Of a DNA stretch of 56,998 nucleotides, positions 28,598-39,476 are shown in pieces (position 1 is the first letter of the stretch; every line of letters starts with the position of its first letter). A program made the translations under genes and the position numbers. Below the pieces are notes generated by a model. It ran no database searches. It saw nothing but the letters and a program-made list of their open reading frames with translations, and was not told the origin of the DNA. This stretch comes from an uncultured Pseudomonadales bacterium (GTDB lineage: Bacteria; Pseudomonadota; Gammaproteobacteria; Pseudomonadales; Cellvibrionaceae). The stretch spans positions 1-56,998 of the forward strand of contig CANLTI010000031.1 of the NCBI GenBank assembly GCA_947494095.1. Reading direction: 5' to 3'.

Positions 28598-29377
28598 ATG
28601 CGAATCATCTCACTCAGTGTTGACGGGATACATCAAGCCGCAAAACGCGGGCTATACGACTGGCTCGCCCAGCAAGACGCAGATGTCATTTGCCTACAAG
28701 ATTTACGCGCATTAGAGCCCGAACTCGATGCCGACATCTTCCACCCCGAGGGTTATTTTGCCTATTTTTTTGACTCAGGCATTAAACATTACAATGGTGT
28801 CGCTATTTATACTCGCCACCAACCTAAGGCGCTAATATTTGGCTTAGGCTTTAGTAGCGGCATTGATATGGAAGGCCGCTACTTACAGATCGACTTTGAG
28901 CAACACAGTATAGGCTCGCTGCTCGCGCCTGCGGCACTTCGAGACACCGAGTCTATCGATGACAAAATACATTTTTATGACGACCTGCAAGCGCTGCTAC
29001 ATAAAATCACCCGCAAACGCCGGCACTTTATATTTTGTGGCAACTGGGCAATGGCACACACACGTAAAGATGTACAAAATTGGCAAGACCATACCGATGA
29101 CGCTGGGTTTTTAGCTCACGAACAGCAATGGCTACAACAGCTGTATGGGCAAGTGGGCTACTGCGACGCCTTTCGACTCGCCAATGGCGATAGCGATGAG
29201 TTCTCGTGGTGGCCATCGGGCACTCAAGGTGAGGGCGACGGCTGGCGCACCGACTTCCAAGTCATCAGTCACGCTTTAAAAGATAAAGTTGAATACGCCA
29301 CAACCTACAAAAGCCAAAGCTTTTCAAGCCATCAGCCGGTTATCATCGATTACGATATCGACAACGAAGAACTTTAG
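28598..29377 (+). CDS. crc: Catabolite repression control protein Crc
   Basis: 259 residues, the exact length of Pseudomonas Crc. The fold is that of exonuclease III, but its catalytic residues are changed: QE is replaced by QD in ICLQDLRA, the GDxN segment reads FCGNWAMAH, and SDH reads SSHQP, much as in Crc (ICLQD, YCG, SQHAP). Crc does not cut DNA; with Hfq it silences translation of mRNAs for less preferred carbon sources. Adjacency to pyrE supports the call. The ATG at 28598 follows GAGGTTGG; the frame opens eight codons earlier. Its last 21 bp are triplicated downstream. Confidence 0.92.
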   Translation: MRIISLSVDGIHQAAKRGLYDWLAQQDADVICLQDLRALEPELDADIFHPEGYFAYFFDSGIKHYNGVAIYTRHQPKALIFGLGFSSGIDMEGRYLQIDFEQHSIGSLLAPAALRDTESIDDKIHFYDDLQALLHKITRKRRHFIFCGNWAMAHTRKDVQNWQDHTDDAGFLAHEQQWLQQLYGQVGYCDAFRLANGDSDEFSWWPSGTQGEGDGWRTDFQVISHALKDKVEYATTYKSQSFSSHQPVIIDYDIDNEEL

Positions 29378-29425
29378 CTGTAAAACGAAGAACTTTAGCT
29401 GTAAAACGAAGAGCTTTAGCCTTAA
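29363..29425. repeat. Tandem repeat, 3 x 21 bp, covering the crc stop
   Basis: The unit AACGAAGAACTTTAGCTGTAA includes the final codons and stop of crc (NEEL then TAG). A second exact copy and a third, slightly diverged copy follow directly, so the gene end is repeated after the stop. Confidence 0.85.
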
Positions 29426-29903
29426 AAAGCCGCTGCCACCTCAATAATACTCTTGATCAAAAACGCTACTATTCACCGGAAAGCGTCCTCTATTTAAAGA
29501 GGAGTATCCGAATAGCCTCCCCGCAAACCTCCCCCGCAAGGGTCGGCGGAGGCTATTCGCGAAGGCCCTGGCGCTCGCCGAATACATCAGCGTACTGACA
29601 GCCCTTCTCTTACGCATCAATTACCTTTATGCCAATCATCTTCTACACCGCCTACATACTGCGCTATTAATGCCTGCTTGCGATCGGCGCCTATGTATCC
29701 ATAGCGCCCGCTCTAATCATAGCCCGAATTGTAGCCCTAGCCACAGCCTCAAGACATACGCAACTCATCAATAATGCAATATTGTTGTTATTGATGCCAA
29801 AAAAATACCCCTTTAGCGATACAATTGTTTAACATGATATATACAACCCATAACACAGCCAGCACTCCCCGTACTGCAAACCGCTATCGTAAGGCCAAGT
29901 AAC
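29378..29903. other. Intergenic region with large inverted repeat
   Basis: 526 bp without a gene. Besides the end of the 21-bp array it holds a 12-bp perfect inverted repeat, CGAATAGCCTCC (29509-29520) with GGAGGCTATTCG (29548-29559), around a C-rich loop. This could be a terminator-like or RNA structure, but no T run follows. Nothing else was recognised. Confidence 0.5.
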
Positions 29904-31928
29904 TTGAAAAACACCGCGACGACACTACAAGGTATTTATAACAGTGAATTACTCCCTGAAATCCTAGGGCTATGCCAACACTTTTTCTCTGCACTTATTA
30001 AGCGCGCATGCCATAACAGCTTGCCCGCGCTCAATTCCACCGATCAAGACATTGCCAATATCAATGCCATTGTGCAGTTAAAGCTCAAAAAAGCACTCTA
30101 TCTGCACGCACTCAAGACTCTACCTGAAGTGTTTACCGATAGCTTCGCGCTCGCACCGAATACACGAATAGAAGATCTTGTTGCTGAGCTGAGCCGCAAC
30201 TTAAGTGCCGTGACTCAAGTGAATATACCGCACACCTCCAACCCCCTCGCACCAGCACCGATATTAACGTTTATTGAGCAATCACTAAACATTAATTACG
30301 GCTATCAGCCTGCTGCTTTACAAGCCGATATCGAGCAGCAATTTTTATTGCTCGCCAGAGGGTTTTATAAAAAAATTAACACCTTATTCATTCCTTACCT
30401 ACCCAAACAAAGCAGCGCAGACTCAACAACCGAATACCCCGAACTGATAGTGGATGCAGAGTTTTACCTTACATGTAATACGCAGCCTGAGCTTGAGCTG
30501 AGTACAACGGCTGAGCCAGAAATTGATAAGACACCTAAAAAAGTCACTCCGCCAACGCAAAAGGACCTCGCGGTGGCCGCCACTATTACCCCTCCAGTCA
30601 CACAGCTTGATAATGCCGGTAGCGCTGACAGTATAATAATCACACCACCAGATAATGACCTTCAGACAATTGACCCAACCCATAGCCAGCTTCCGGCAGA
30701 CGACTTACAGACACACCCCGTAAAAACACATGAAGCTACCACCACCAACAACAACAACAGCAACAACAGCAACAACAGCAACAGCAACAGCGGCAGCGGC
30801 AGCGGCACCAACAGCGGCACCAAAGGTTCAGTACGCCCAACTTTTGATCAATCTAAGGCAGCGATAGAACACACTAAATATTTTTTTGACCATGAGCTCG
30901 GTGCTGAAAAAATTGGCTCTCACTTTCATGCACTATGCAAAAGAATATACATTGCGGCAATCAACTACTCACTCATCACGCCCGATGCTTTTAGCAAAAC
31001 CAGTAAGAGCCCCTTTAAACAGGTTTTACTACAGATTAAAGCGATCGGAATACACTGCCATTTAGATGCCCTATCAGAGGTCAATATCGCACTGGCTAGC
31101 GCAACCGAAGCAGCCATAAACCAACTCATCAAAAACACCCTAGAAGGTGACATCAACCTACAGCGCACAAGCACAACGCTTGCATCACTCATTAAACAGT
31201 ACACTGCAAGCGCAGAAGCGGTAGTGACACCCATAAACCCTAAAGCCGCCGCAAGACCGCTCGCCAACTCACACACTCAGGCTAAGCATATTATTGATAC
31301 CATCATGAACGATAATGCCCCCAGCCATTCGGTCGCCGCAGACCTTAAGCAAGACTGGATACGGGTACTCAAGGTCATAGGTAATACTCACGGTGTGCAT
31401 TCGGCCCCCTGGGGGCAAGCGGTCGAAAACTTCATTGACCTATTAGCGTTTAAAAATCACAATCCGCTACCGGCCACGCTCGCGCACGCCGTACAAGAGC
31501 AATTAAAGCTAGCTGGGCTGAGTACCGTTTTGCGCACACAAATGCCACCGCTAAAAATAGTCGCACACACGAGTGACAATAAAGAAGCAGCACGAGAAAA
31601 AGCGCTAGAGCAAGAAAAAGCACAAGAAAAAGAAAAGGCAACAGAAGTCACCGCCGCTGTTATAAAGTCACTCCAAGAAGGTATGTGGTTTGATTACAAT
31701 GACGGTGAGGTAACTTTGCGGTGTAAACTTGCCGCAATTATCAGACAAATAAAACGCTATATTTTTATTTCACGGCAAGGTGAAAAAGTACTCGAGCTGC
31801 ATTATGATGAACTCCAAAAAATGCTAATGAATAACGAGCTCAGCCTATGCCTCAACGTATCACTCAATAGCAGCCTTGAAGATGTCCTAACAAACATCAA
31901 AAATACTCACGCCCCAGAAAGCGCTTAA
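29904..31928 (+). CDS. DUF1631-like protein, 674 aa
   Basis: A soluble, mostly helical protein without signal peptide. The last 80 residues (GMWFDYNDGEVTLRCKLAAIIRQIKRYIFISRQGEKVLEL) match the end of DUF1631 proteins. The middle holds a long spacer with a run of N/S/G residues (about 282-312) coded by an AAC/AGC/GGC microsatellite, and a later charged stretch rich in EKA. The start is a TTG at 29904 with TAAGG about 10 bases upstream. Its final codons and TAA lie in sequence shared with the R4 repeat. Role unknown. Confidence 0.72.
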   Translation: MKNTATTLQGIYNSELLPEILGLCQHFFSALIKRACHNSLPALNSTDQDIANINAIVQLKLKKALYLHALKTLPEVFTDSFALAPNTRIEDLVAELSRNLSAVTQVNIPHTSNPLAPAPILTFIEQSLNINYGYQPAALQADIEQQFLLLARGFYKKINTLFIPYLPKQSSADSTTEYPELIVDAEFYLTCNTQPELELSTTAEPEIDKTPKKVTPPTQKDLAVAATITPPVTQLDNAGSADSIIITPPDNDLQTIDPTHSQLPADDLQTHPVKTHEATTTNNNNSNNSNNSNSNSGSGSGTNSGTKGSVRPTFDQSKAAIEHTKYFFDHELGAEKIGSHFHALCKRIYIAAINYSLITPDAFSKTSKSPFKQVLLQIKAIGIHCHLDALSEVNIALASATEAAINQLIKNTLEGDINLQRTSTTLASLIKQYTASAEAVVTPINPKAAARPLANSHTQAKHIIDTIMNDNAPSHSVAADLKQDWIRVLKVIGNTHGVHSAPWGQAVENFIDLLAFKNHNPLPATLAHAVQEQLKLAGLSTVLRTQMPPLKIVAHTSDNKEAAREKALEQEKAQEKEKATEVTAAVIKSLQEGMWFDYNDGEVTLRCKLAAIIRQIKRYIFISRQGEKVLELHYDELQKMLMNNELSLCLNVSLNSSLEDVLTNIKNTHAPESA

Positions 31929-31993
31929 ATGCCCAAAAAATAACCCATCAGCACCCTGCCAAGAGGGATTTGTTAACTTGACTGAATAGTTAC
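31921..31993 (-). repeat. MITE-like element, copy R4 (partial)
   Basis: About 73 bp in minus orientation: GCGCTTAAATGCCC, AATAACCCATCAGCACCC and the terminal ACTGAATAGTTAC. The left half of the family is missing. It supplies the stop codon of the 674-residue gene. Confidence 0.7.
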
Positions 31994-32018
31994 ATTGGAT
32001 AATGTATTTTCATCGGCT

Positions 32019-32573
32019 CTAAGCCTTGCGCTCAACTTGCATAAGCTGTGCGCCTAAAATAGACAATACACAATAAGCCGTAAAATAATAAAATCCATTG
32101 TGTAAACTGGCTGTGGCGCTCGGATGCGCTTGGCCAGCCATATAGGCCATAAAAATACCCACAACAAAGACATCTGCCATCGACCACTTACTAATGACCA
32201 GCACCACTTTATGTAAGTAATAGCGTACATCTGGCATAGGCAAAGTGAATGCAAGCAATAAAAAAATAGCCTTAAGTAAAGGTACTATTACACTAAACAG
32301 TAAAATCAACACAGCCACTGTTTGATTGCCACTATCAAACAAAGACTGTATCGACTGCATAATGCTTTGCGTCTGATTATAAAACTCCATACGACCAATT
32401 AATGGCAAAGAAGCCTCAATCGTTAAGTTCATCATTGGCTGTGTTAAGCCTGGATATAACATCACCAAAGACAATATCATTAAAGCCAAAGCAATAATAT
32501 TGCGTTGCGGGTTTTGAAGTAAAGGTCGCTTCAACTCGCTAGGCTGAGCCAAAGGGGTAGGTAATTCAGACAT
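32019..32573 (-). CDS. Paraquat-inducible protein A (PqiA) family membrane protein
   Basis: 184 residues with four membrane helices (about 27-45, 84-106, 125-147, 158-176). The segment KWSMADVFVVGIFMAYM is the family hallmark. Full PqiA has two such units (about 417 residues); this is the one-unit form without zinc-finger cysteines. PqiA proteins work with MCE-type proteins in envelope lipid transport, but no mce/pqiB gene is nearby. It lies 104 bp downstream of nhaD on the same strand. Confidence 0.82.
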   Translation of the reverse strand: MSELPTPLAQPSELKRPLLQNPQRNIIALALMILSLVMLYPGLTQPMMNLTIEASLPLIGRMEFYNQTQSIMQSIQSLFDSGNQTVAVLILLFSVIVPLLKAIFLLLAFTLPMPDVRYYLHKVVLVISKWSMADVFVVGIFMAYMAGQAHPSATASLHNGFYYFTAYCVLSILGAQLMQVERKA

Positions 32574-32677
32574 AAAAACCTCTATCGTGCATAAAAGTAT
32601 TGTTGAGTAGGGCGATCATCGCAACAAATGCCCACGGCATAGTACCCGCCCGCTTCAAACTACGGCCAAAGTAAACA

Positions 32678-33913
32678 TCACTCAGCCAACAGTAATAATG
32701 TTGCAATATAACCTGCCGTATAAGCGACCAACAACTGCGGCATATATTTAGCATACTGCATAAAGGTCAGTTCGCGCATCTTGCTCATGGCGACAATACC
32801 AGCTGCCGAGCCAATAACCAACAAAGAGCCGCCCACACCAACCGCATAGGTTAATGCCAGCCACTGAGGATTTGATAGCTCGGGCTCGGCTTTCAGTAAA
32901 GCGGCCGTCAAAGGCACATTATCTAAAAACGAAGACAGTGCACCCATGGCAAAGCTAGAGATATTAGGGTCCACCGCAAAATAAAAGTCAGTGACCCACA
33001 GTAAAATACCCACTTCTTTTAAGGCGCCAACAATTAATAAAATCCCTAAAAAGAACATTAAAGTATCAAATTGGATTTGGCGTACATACTCCAGTAAATG
33101 AACCTCTTGATGGTATTTATTAACCACGCCACCGATCAAAAACATCACCGATAGCCCCATTAAAAATGTGAGCACCGGCGGCATACCAAAAAAGATATTA
33201 AACACCATGGTACATACGATCGTACTAAAAAATAGTCCCGCAATCACAACATCTAAGGGCTCAATCGTATGTGCATTCACCTCTGCAACCACACGCCGGC
33301 TACGCCCAATACTCATCAATAAAGCCAATACCGCAACCCCCACTAACGTTGGCGCTGCCAATGCTAATAGCTCGGCAATTGTGACGTGACCTGCACTAAA
33401 GATCATTAACGTTGTCACATCACCAGTAATTAAAATGACACCACCTGAGTTAACCGCAAAAACCACCAATACACACAACTTAATGCGCTCTTTAACCTCT
33501 AATTTAAATGCCTGCACAACACCAAGAGTTACTAAAGTAGCAGTAATATTATCGCAGAGCATTGATAAAACCACGGCAAATACAGCGAGCAGTAAAGTCA
33601 GCTGCCTCAGTGTTAATTCACCGGGTAAAACGCGACTCACAACATCGCCCACTAAGCCTCTTGCATTTAAGTAAGCCACAAACGTCATCGTAGCCATTAA
33701 AAACAACCACAAAGAGGCAATATCTAATAAATTTTCATTGAGCATTTCTTTAATGTGCTCAAGACGCCCATCTTGCGATGCAAAAACAAATAATACACAC
33801 CAACTTAAACACCCCAAAAACAAAGTGCTTTTAGCTTTATTGAGGTGAATAACCTCTTCAAAGGCAATACCTAAAAGCGCTAGCAAAGCCAGCACAATAA
33901 TTATGGTTTCCAT
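32678..33913 (-). CDS. nhaD: Na+/H+ antiporter NhaD
   Basis: 411 residues with about ten to twelve membrane helices of the ion-transporter superfamily. The segments LSMLCDNITATLVTLG and VNSGGVILITGDVTTLM, and LDNVPLTAALLKAE in the second half, are the two inverted pore motifs. It exports Na+ (or Li+) against protons across the inner membrane, typical for marine and halophilic gammaproteobacteria. The ATG at 33913 opens directly into the first helix. Complete length for the family. Confidence 0.92.
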   Translation of the reverse strand: METIIIVLALLALLGIAFEEVIHLNKAKSTLFLGCLSWCVLFVFASQDGRLEHIKEMLNENLLDIASLWLFLMATMTFVAYLNARGLVGDVVSRVLPGELTLRQLTLLLAVFAVVLSMLCDNITATLVTLGVVQAFKLEVKERIKLCVLVVFAVNSGGVILITGDVTTLMIFSAGHVTIAELLALAAPTLVGVAVLALLMSIGRSRRVVAEVNAHTIEPLDVVIAGLFFSTIVCTMVFNIFFGMPPVLTFLMGLSVMFLIGGVVNKYHQEVHLLEYVRQIQFDTLMFFLGILLIVGALKEVGILLWVTDFYFAVDPNISSFAMGALSSFLDNVPLTAALLKAEPELSNPQWLALTYAVGVGGSLLVIGSAAGIVAMSKMRELTFMQYAKYMPQLLVAYTAGYIATLLLLAE

Positions 33914-33972
33914 AGTTACTTCATCGCTTAAAAATTAAAAACAGGTTCAACCGGTACGTAGGACGAGTATTT

Positions 33973-35031
33973 TTATTCGCCCAAGTGCTGCTCAATAATA
34001 GCGATAGCTCGCTCAGTTTGCGCCACAGTGCCCACGGTAATCCTGAGACCAAGCTCGCCTTGCGCATTGGGCTTGGGGCGCACCAATATTCCCGCAGCGG
34101 CTAAGGCCTCATTAATAGCTTTAGGGTTTGGCGGAAAACACCAAATATAATTGGCATCGCTAGGCCAAAACGTAATGTGATGGTGACTTAAAAATTGCTC
34201 CAGCGCAGGTTTGGCTTGTTGCATCACTTCGGCAACATAATCATGTGTGTACGCTGGGTTTTTAAGGGCTGCACGAATCGCCACAATCGCTAATTGGTTA
34301 ATATCGTAAGGACCTCGTACATTTAATAGTGCTTGAATATTCTCGCGACAGCTCACAACAAAACCTAAACGCAAAGAGGGCAGGCCCCACGTTTTTGAAA
34401 AGGTTCGGGTTATAACTAAGTTGGTGTATTGCTCGACCCAATCGCACACCGTCAAGCCAGAATATTCAAAATAACATTCATCAATAAGCACCGTAGCCTG
34501 GGGCGCTGCTGTTAACACTTGCGCAATAGCATCGCGGCTAATACGTGTACCACAAGGGTTATTAGGGTTAGCAATACAAATAATACGGGTATTCGGGGTA
34601 ATAGCCTCGAGTACACCCGCTAGCGGAAACCCCTCATTTAACGTGTACGTCGGCTCAATGATAGTGAGATTTTCGACTTTTGCACACTGGTGATACATCG
34701 CAAAACTGGGGCTAGGAATAATCGCCTCGTCACCGGGGTTACACGATGCACGAATAATTAAATCAATACCTTGATCAGACCCATTGGTAATCATGATCTG
34801 CTCAGCTTTAACCCCGCAATAATCAGCAATAACTGTATCGATATCACCATACGCGGGGTACATTTGTAAGCGACCAGCATGTATATAGTCAACTAACGCG
34901 CTAGTCACCGCTTCGCTTACCGGCAGTGTTCGCTCATTAAAGTCGAGCAATAAATGACTGGCTGGGTCGCGGCCGTCAAGAGGGGGTTTATAGGCGCTCA
35001 TCGCGTGAATATGTTTTTTAAAAGTAGCCAC
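33973..35031 (-). CDS. hisC: Histidinol-phosphate aminotransferase family protein (HisC type)
   Basis: 352 residues, a fold-type I pyridoxal-phosphate enzyme. LDFNERTLP, NGSDQGIDLI, IANPNNPCGT, DECYFEYSG and the lysine-bearing TRTFSKTWGLPSLRLGF are all in place; GELGLRITVG closes the domain. It would transfer an amino group between histidinol phosphate and 2-oxoglutarate, though an aromatic substrate is possible since no his genes are near. The frame is open to 35184, running through the R5 repeat; the GTG at 35031 has GGAG five bases upstream and is preferred over that artefact and over the ATG at 35001. Confidence 0.85.
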   Translation of the reverse strand: MATFKKHIHAMSAYKPPLDGRDPASHLLLDFNERTLPVSEAVTSALVDYIHAGRLQMYPAYGDIDTVIADYCGVKAEQIMITNGSDQGIDLIIRASCNPGDEAIIPSPSFAMYHQCAKVENLTIIEPTYTLNEGFPLAGVLEAITPNTRIICIANPNNPCGTRISRDAIAQVLTAAPQATVLIDECYFEYSGLTVCDWVEQYTNLVITRTFSKTWGLPSLRLGFVVSCRENIQALLNVRGPYDINQLAIVAIRAALKNPAYTHDYVAEVMQQAKPALEQFLSHHHITFWPSDANYIWCFPPNPKAINEALAAAGILVRPKPNAQGELGLRITVGTVAQTERAIAIIEQHLGE

Positions 35032-35080
35032 AGGCGCTCCGCTATCGAAAAATAATACGTTACTAAATAAAAGAAAAAAT

Positions 35081-35320
35081 GTCACTATTGAGCTCAGCTG
35101 ATAAACCTCACCGATGGGGTGCTGATGGATTATCTTCTGGGCATTTAAGCGCCGGAAGCGCTTAAATAGCCACCCCCCCAGCATGGATGCGGGGGGGTAT
35201 ACTTTGCACCTGCATAGGGATATGCAAGATTAGACTTTGCAGGAGCACAAAGTCGTAGATGGCTTGAGGGCCCAGTCAATGATTCATTAGCGCTCCATTT
35301 CGGTGCCACTAAATAGTTAC
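35081..35320 (+). repeat. MITE-like element, copy R5 (full length)
   Basis: 240 bp from GTCACTATTGAG to AAATAGTTAC, then AAAAAAAT. All modules are present: CAGCTGATAAACCTCA, GGTGCTGATGGATTATC, CATTTAAGCGCCGG, an unusual C/G-rich insertion (about 35163-35195), TGCATAGGGATATGCA, GACTTTG...CAAAGTC, and GGGCCCAGTCAATGATT. It lies between the hisC-type start and the proB stop. Confidence 0.82.
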
Positions 35321-35384
35321 AAAAAAATATACAAACGGCATTAATACAGAACAAATAAAATGTGCGTTGAGTACCTATTAAGTA

Positions 35385-36629
35385 CTAGGCTAGCACTAAA
35401 TTATCGCGATGAATCAATTCGTCAAAATCGCTATACCCCAATAACGAGCCAATATCTGAACTGGCTTTACCAATGATTTTACTCGCCTCGTCACTACTAT
35501 AATTCACTAACCCGCGAGCCACTTCATGGCCTTTGTCATCGCGGCAAATAACGAGCTCACCTTTGGTAAAACAACCTTTAACACGCTTAACGCCAACGGG
35601 CAGTAAGCTCTTACCTTGCTCGCGTAGTACTTTGACTGCACCAGTATCTAAAGTGAGCTCGCCTCTGGCTTGCAGGTGCCCAGCCAACCAACTTTTACGC
35701 GCAGCAATAGGGGCTTGCTCGGCATATAGCAGCGTACCTAACGGCTCCCCCGCAACAACCTGAGCAATAATATTAGGCAACCGCCCACCTACAATAATAG
35801 TATCGGCACCCGATCTTGCGGCCAGTCGCGCGGCGCGTACTTTCGTCTGCATGCCACCGGTACCCAACAAACCACCACTGCCCGCTTTAGCATCTAAGCT
35901 TACATCGCGCGCGCAACATTCAGTGATTATTTTAGCATCGGGATTAGCACGAGGGTCGGCATCAAACATACCGGCTTGGTCAGTTAGCAGCATAAGGCTA
36001 TCCGCCTCTATACAATTGGCTACCAATGCACCTAAAGTATCGTTATCACCAAAGCGAATTTCATCTGTTACAACGGTATCGTTTTCGTTAACAATAGGGA
36101 CAACACCCATAGCAATTAATGTTTTGAGCGTTGTGCGGGCATTTAAATAGCGTTGACGATTAGAAAAATCATCGTGATCGAGCAATACTTGAGCCGTAGC
36201 AATGCCATGCTGTGAAAAAATCGCCTCATAGGCTTGAATCAGCCCCATTTGGCCCACGGCAGCGGCAGCTTGGAGCTCGTGAATAGAGGAGGGTCGGGTA
36301 GTCCAGCCTAAGCGTGTCATACCCGCAGCAACAGCGCCCGAAGAAACTAGCACCACCTCGTAACCGGCCTTAATTAAAGCCGCTATTTGGCAACCCCAGT
36401 CCTCTATACGCTCACGCGCCAAACCCGTACCATCGTTGGTCAGTAGTGCGCTGCCAATTTTCACAACCCAGCGACGACTTTGCTTAATGCGCTGGCGCGG
36501 TAAACATTGGCCACTGCGTTGACTATTGGCCGACTCAGTCGTATTAAGCGGGTCTACACGCTTGCTAACATTAAGCGCGCTCGTGCTATTCGGTTTTATT
36601 ACGGAATCAGAATCCACAATACAGCTCAC
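35385..36629 (-). CDS. proB: Glutamate 5-kinase
   Basis: 414 residues. An amino-acid-kinase domain ([71 protein letters not shown]) is followed by a PUA domain (about 320-395). It starts proline synthesis by phosphorylating glutamate. Relatives are about 370-377 residues; about 45 extra, poorly conserved residues precede RRWVVKIG here. No ATG lies near the expected start, so either the GTG at 36629 is used or the real start is a rare codon. Fourth in the rplU-rpmA-obgE-proB order. Confidence 0.93.
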   Translation of the reverse strand: MSCIVDSDSVIKPNSTSALNVSKRVDPLNTTESANSQRSGQCLPRQRIKQSRRWVVKIGSALLTNDGTGLARERIEDWGCQIAALIKAGYEVVLVSSGAVAAGMTRLGWTTRPSSIHELQAAAAVGQMGLIQAYEAIFSQHGIATAQVLLDHDDFSNRQRYLNARTTLKTLIAMGVVPIVNENDTVVTDEIRFGDNDTLGALVANCIEADSLMLLTDQAGMFDADPRANPDAKIITECCARDVSLDAKAGSGGLLGTGGMQTKVRAARLAARSGADTIIVGGRLPNIIAQVVAGEPLGTLLYAEQAPIAARKSWLAGHLQARGELTLDTGAVKVLREQGKSLLPVGVKRVKGCFTKGELVICRDDKGHEVARGLVNYSSDEASKIIGKASSDIGSLLGYSDFDELIHRDNLVLA

Positions 36630-36774
36630 ACTTAGCAGTCACAATTTATTGGCTAAAGCGTTAAATCACCCAATGCCTTGGCTCGGTAATTTTAGCTTGG
36701 TGATAGTTTTAACTTGGTCATAGCTTTAGCTAAACCATAGCTTTAGCTCGGTCATCTAGCACCGAGCGTATCCT

Positions 36775-37986
<1,212 letters not shown>

Positions 37987-38218
37987 TTACCTATAAAAAA
38001 GATTAACACTCAAAGCGCCAATGCGCTTTCTTCAATCACAGCATCAATCATTGCTAAAACATCTGATCCACCCTGCGCGTATCAATACAGACTAAATAAC
38101 CTAGATGTTTTAGCAATGAGTCATACCTTGAGCTAATACCTCGACTGACCCTATGCACCGCGCAGATATACACCCACCAAGAGCACTATCACTCAAACAA
38201 CAAACATAATACACAAAC

Positions 38219-38248
38219 AAAAAAGCCCCATCATTAGACGGGGCCTTA
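38219..38248 (-). terminator. Terminator of rplU-rpmA
   Basis: GCCCC (38225-38229) pairs with GGGGC (38240-38244) around a 10-base loop with inner pairing, and a run of A to the left gives a U tail on the minus strand. It lies about 25 bp after rpmA, so obgE needs readthrough or its own promoter in the 240-bp gap. Confidence 0.7.
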
Positions 38249-38274
38249 GATCTTGCTAATCTACCGTTTTTTAA

Positions 38275-38529
38275 TTAAGCAACAATGCTTACAAAACGAC
38301 GATTTTTAGGACCTTTAATCTCAAACTTCACAGCACCGTCGGTTTTAGCAAACAAGGTATGATCTTTACCAATACCTACGTTGTCACCTGGGTGAAATTG
38401 AGTGCCGCGCTGACGAACAAGAATGTTGCCTGCAACTACGGCTTGGCCGCCAAAAAGTTTAACACCTAAGCGTTTACTCTCGGAATCGCGTCCGTTACGT
38501 GTACTACCACCAGCTTTCTTATGAGCCAT
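38275..38529 (-). CDS. rpmA: 50S ribosomal protein L27
   Basis: 84 residues, starting [20 protein letters not shown] with the conserved N-terminal tail that reaches the peptidyl transferase centre. [19 protein letters not shown] follows. No cleavable extension of the Firmicutes type is present. It lies 14 bp downstream of rplU in the same operon. Confidence 0.98.
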   Translation of the reverse strand: MAHKKAGGSTRNGRDSESKRLGVKLFGGQAVVAGNILVRQRGTQFHPGDNVGIGKDHTLFAKTDGAVKFEIKGPKNRRFVSIVA

Positions 38530-38543
38530 TGTCTATACCCTCT

Positions 38544-38855
38544 CTAACCTTTGATTCCAGTGATTTTAACTTCTGTGTACCACTGACGGTGGCCTTGACG
38601 CTTCATAGAGTGCTTACGACGACGGAACTTGATAATAGTAACTTTATCGCCACGGCCGTGAGCTACAACTTCTGCTTCAACGGTTGCACCGCTAACAACA
38701 GGAGCACCTACTTTAACGTCGTCGCCGTTTGCAACCATCAACACTTGGTCAAAAGAGATCGTTGCACCGGTTTCGGCTTCAATTTTTTCTAGGCGTAAAA
38801 CTTCGCCTTCTTCTACACGGTGTTGTTTACCGCCAGATACAATTACTGCGTACAT
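38544..38855 (-). CDS. rplU: 50S ribosomal protein L21
   Basis: 103 residues, the E. coli length. [23 protein letters not shown] and [15 protein letters not shown] are diagnostic. The frame opens 12 codons earlier, but the ATG at 38855 gives the family start. First gene of the rplU-rpmA operon. A promoter-like site lies about 300 bp upstream, implying a long leader. Confidence 0.97.
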   Translation of the reverse strand: MYAVIVSGGKQHRVEEGEVLRLEKIEAETGATISFDQVLMVANGDDVKVGAPVVSGATVEAEVVAHGRGDKVTIIKFRRRKHSMKRQGHRQWYTEVKITGIKG

Positions 38856-39151
38856 TACATATGCTCCAGTAGTGTGGACGTCGCGAAGCACTTTGCTCTA
38901 CTAGCGGCACTCGTTATGAGCACTACCAGAAAAACCGAGTTTAAACCCGCAGCCCCCATGGCTACGTGATACAAAGCTTGCGTCGTTTGCTTTTTTACGT
39001 ACTTTAATTAGCGTCTTAATAAACAAGCTTATTCTAATATTTAATAAGCCTAGTATCGAGAACATCGTTCTTAAAAACCACTTTAAGGCTTAGCACCTTT
39101 AAAACAGTACTCTCAAGAATAGAGCTTATAAAGCCTGCAAAATGGGCGCGA

Positions 39152-39180
39152 ATTTTACGCAATATGTGCAAGCTGAGCAA
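39152..39180 (-). promoter_or_regulatory. Predicted promoter of rplU-rpmA
   Basis: Minus strand: TTGCTC, a 17-base spacer, TAAAAT, then TCGCGCCC. The G+C-rich stretch after the -10 is a discriminator typical of stringently controlled ribosomal promoters. Confidence 0.55.
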
Positions 39181-39380
39181 GCTTTAACCGCTTTTTTTTA
39201 CATATATTTGCAGACTTTAGCGCACGAGACTAACAGGAGCGCGCTGTCGATCAACCACAGCACCCACTAAAGGCATATTAGCTGCACATTCGATATGCCA
39301 TTGAAACGCGCCAAGCGCACTATCGATGACGGTAACATCACTAAAATAAGCTTTGAGGCCCTAGGCCTTTTTCACTCCTA

Positions 39381-39476
39381 TTAAAGTCCAATCTTGCATA
39401 TCCCTATACAGGTAAGGGGTGCTTGTAAGAGGTGCTTGTTGGCTCGGATGACTTGTTGGTCCGGCTCAATAGTTGC
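39381..39476 (-). repeat. MITE-like element, copy R6 (degenerate)
   Basis: About 96 bp, minus orientation. The right end GGCTCAATAGTTGC resembles the R1 left end, and AAAGTCCAATCTTGCATA matches the internal GACTTT/TGCAAGATT module. The central modules are replaced by GGTGCTTGT-type repeats. It lies 28 bp beyond the chemoreceptor stop. Confidence 0.55.

Noticed and set aside
28598..29377. Exonuclease III activity for the Crc-like protein
   Set aside because: Catalytic glutamate, the GDxN aspartate and the SDH aspartate are all changed, as in Crc, and the gene sits beside pyrE.
35032..35184. 51-codon N-terminal extension of the HisC-type gene
   Set aside because: It is translated from repeat R5 and from AT-rich spacer; a GTG with a good ribosome binding site at 35031 gives the family length.
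38499..38792. 97-codon plus-strand frame over rplU
   Set aside because: It is the shadow of the rplU gene, which is certain by sequence.
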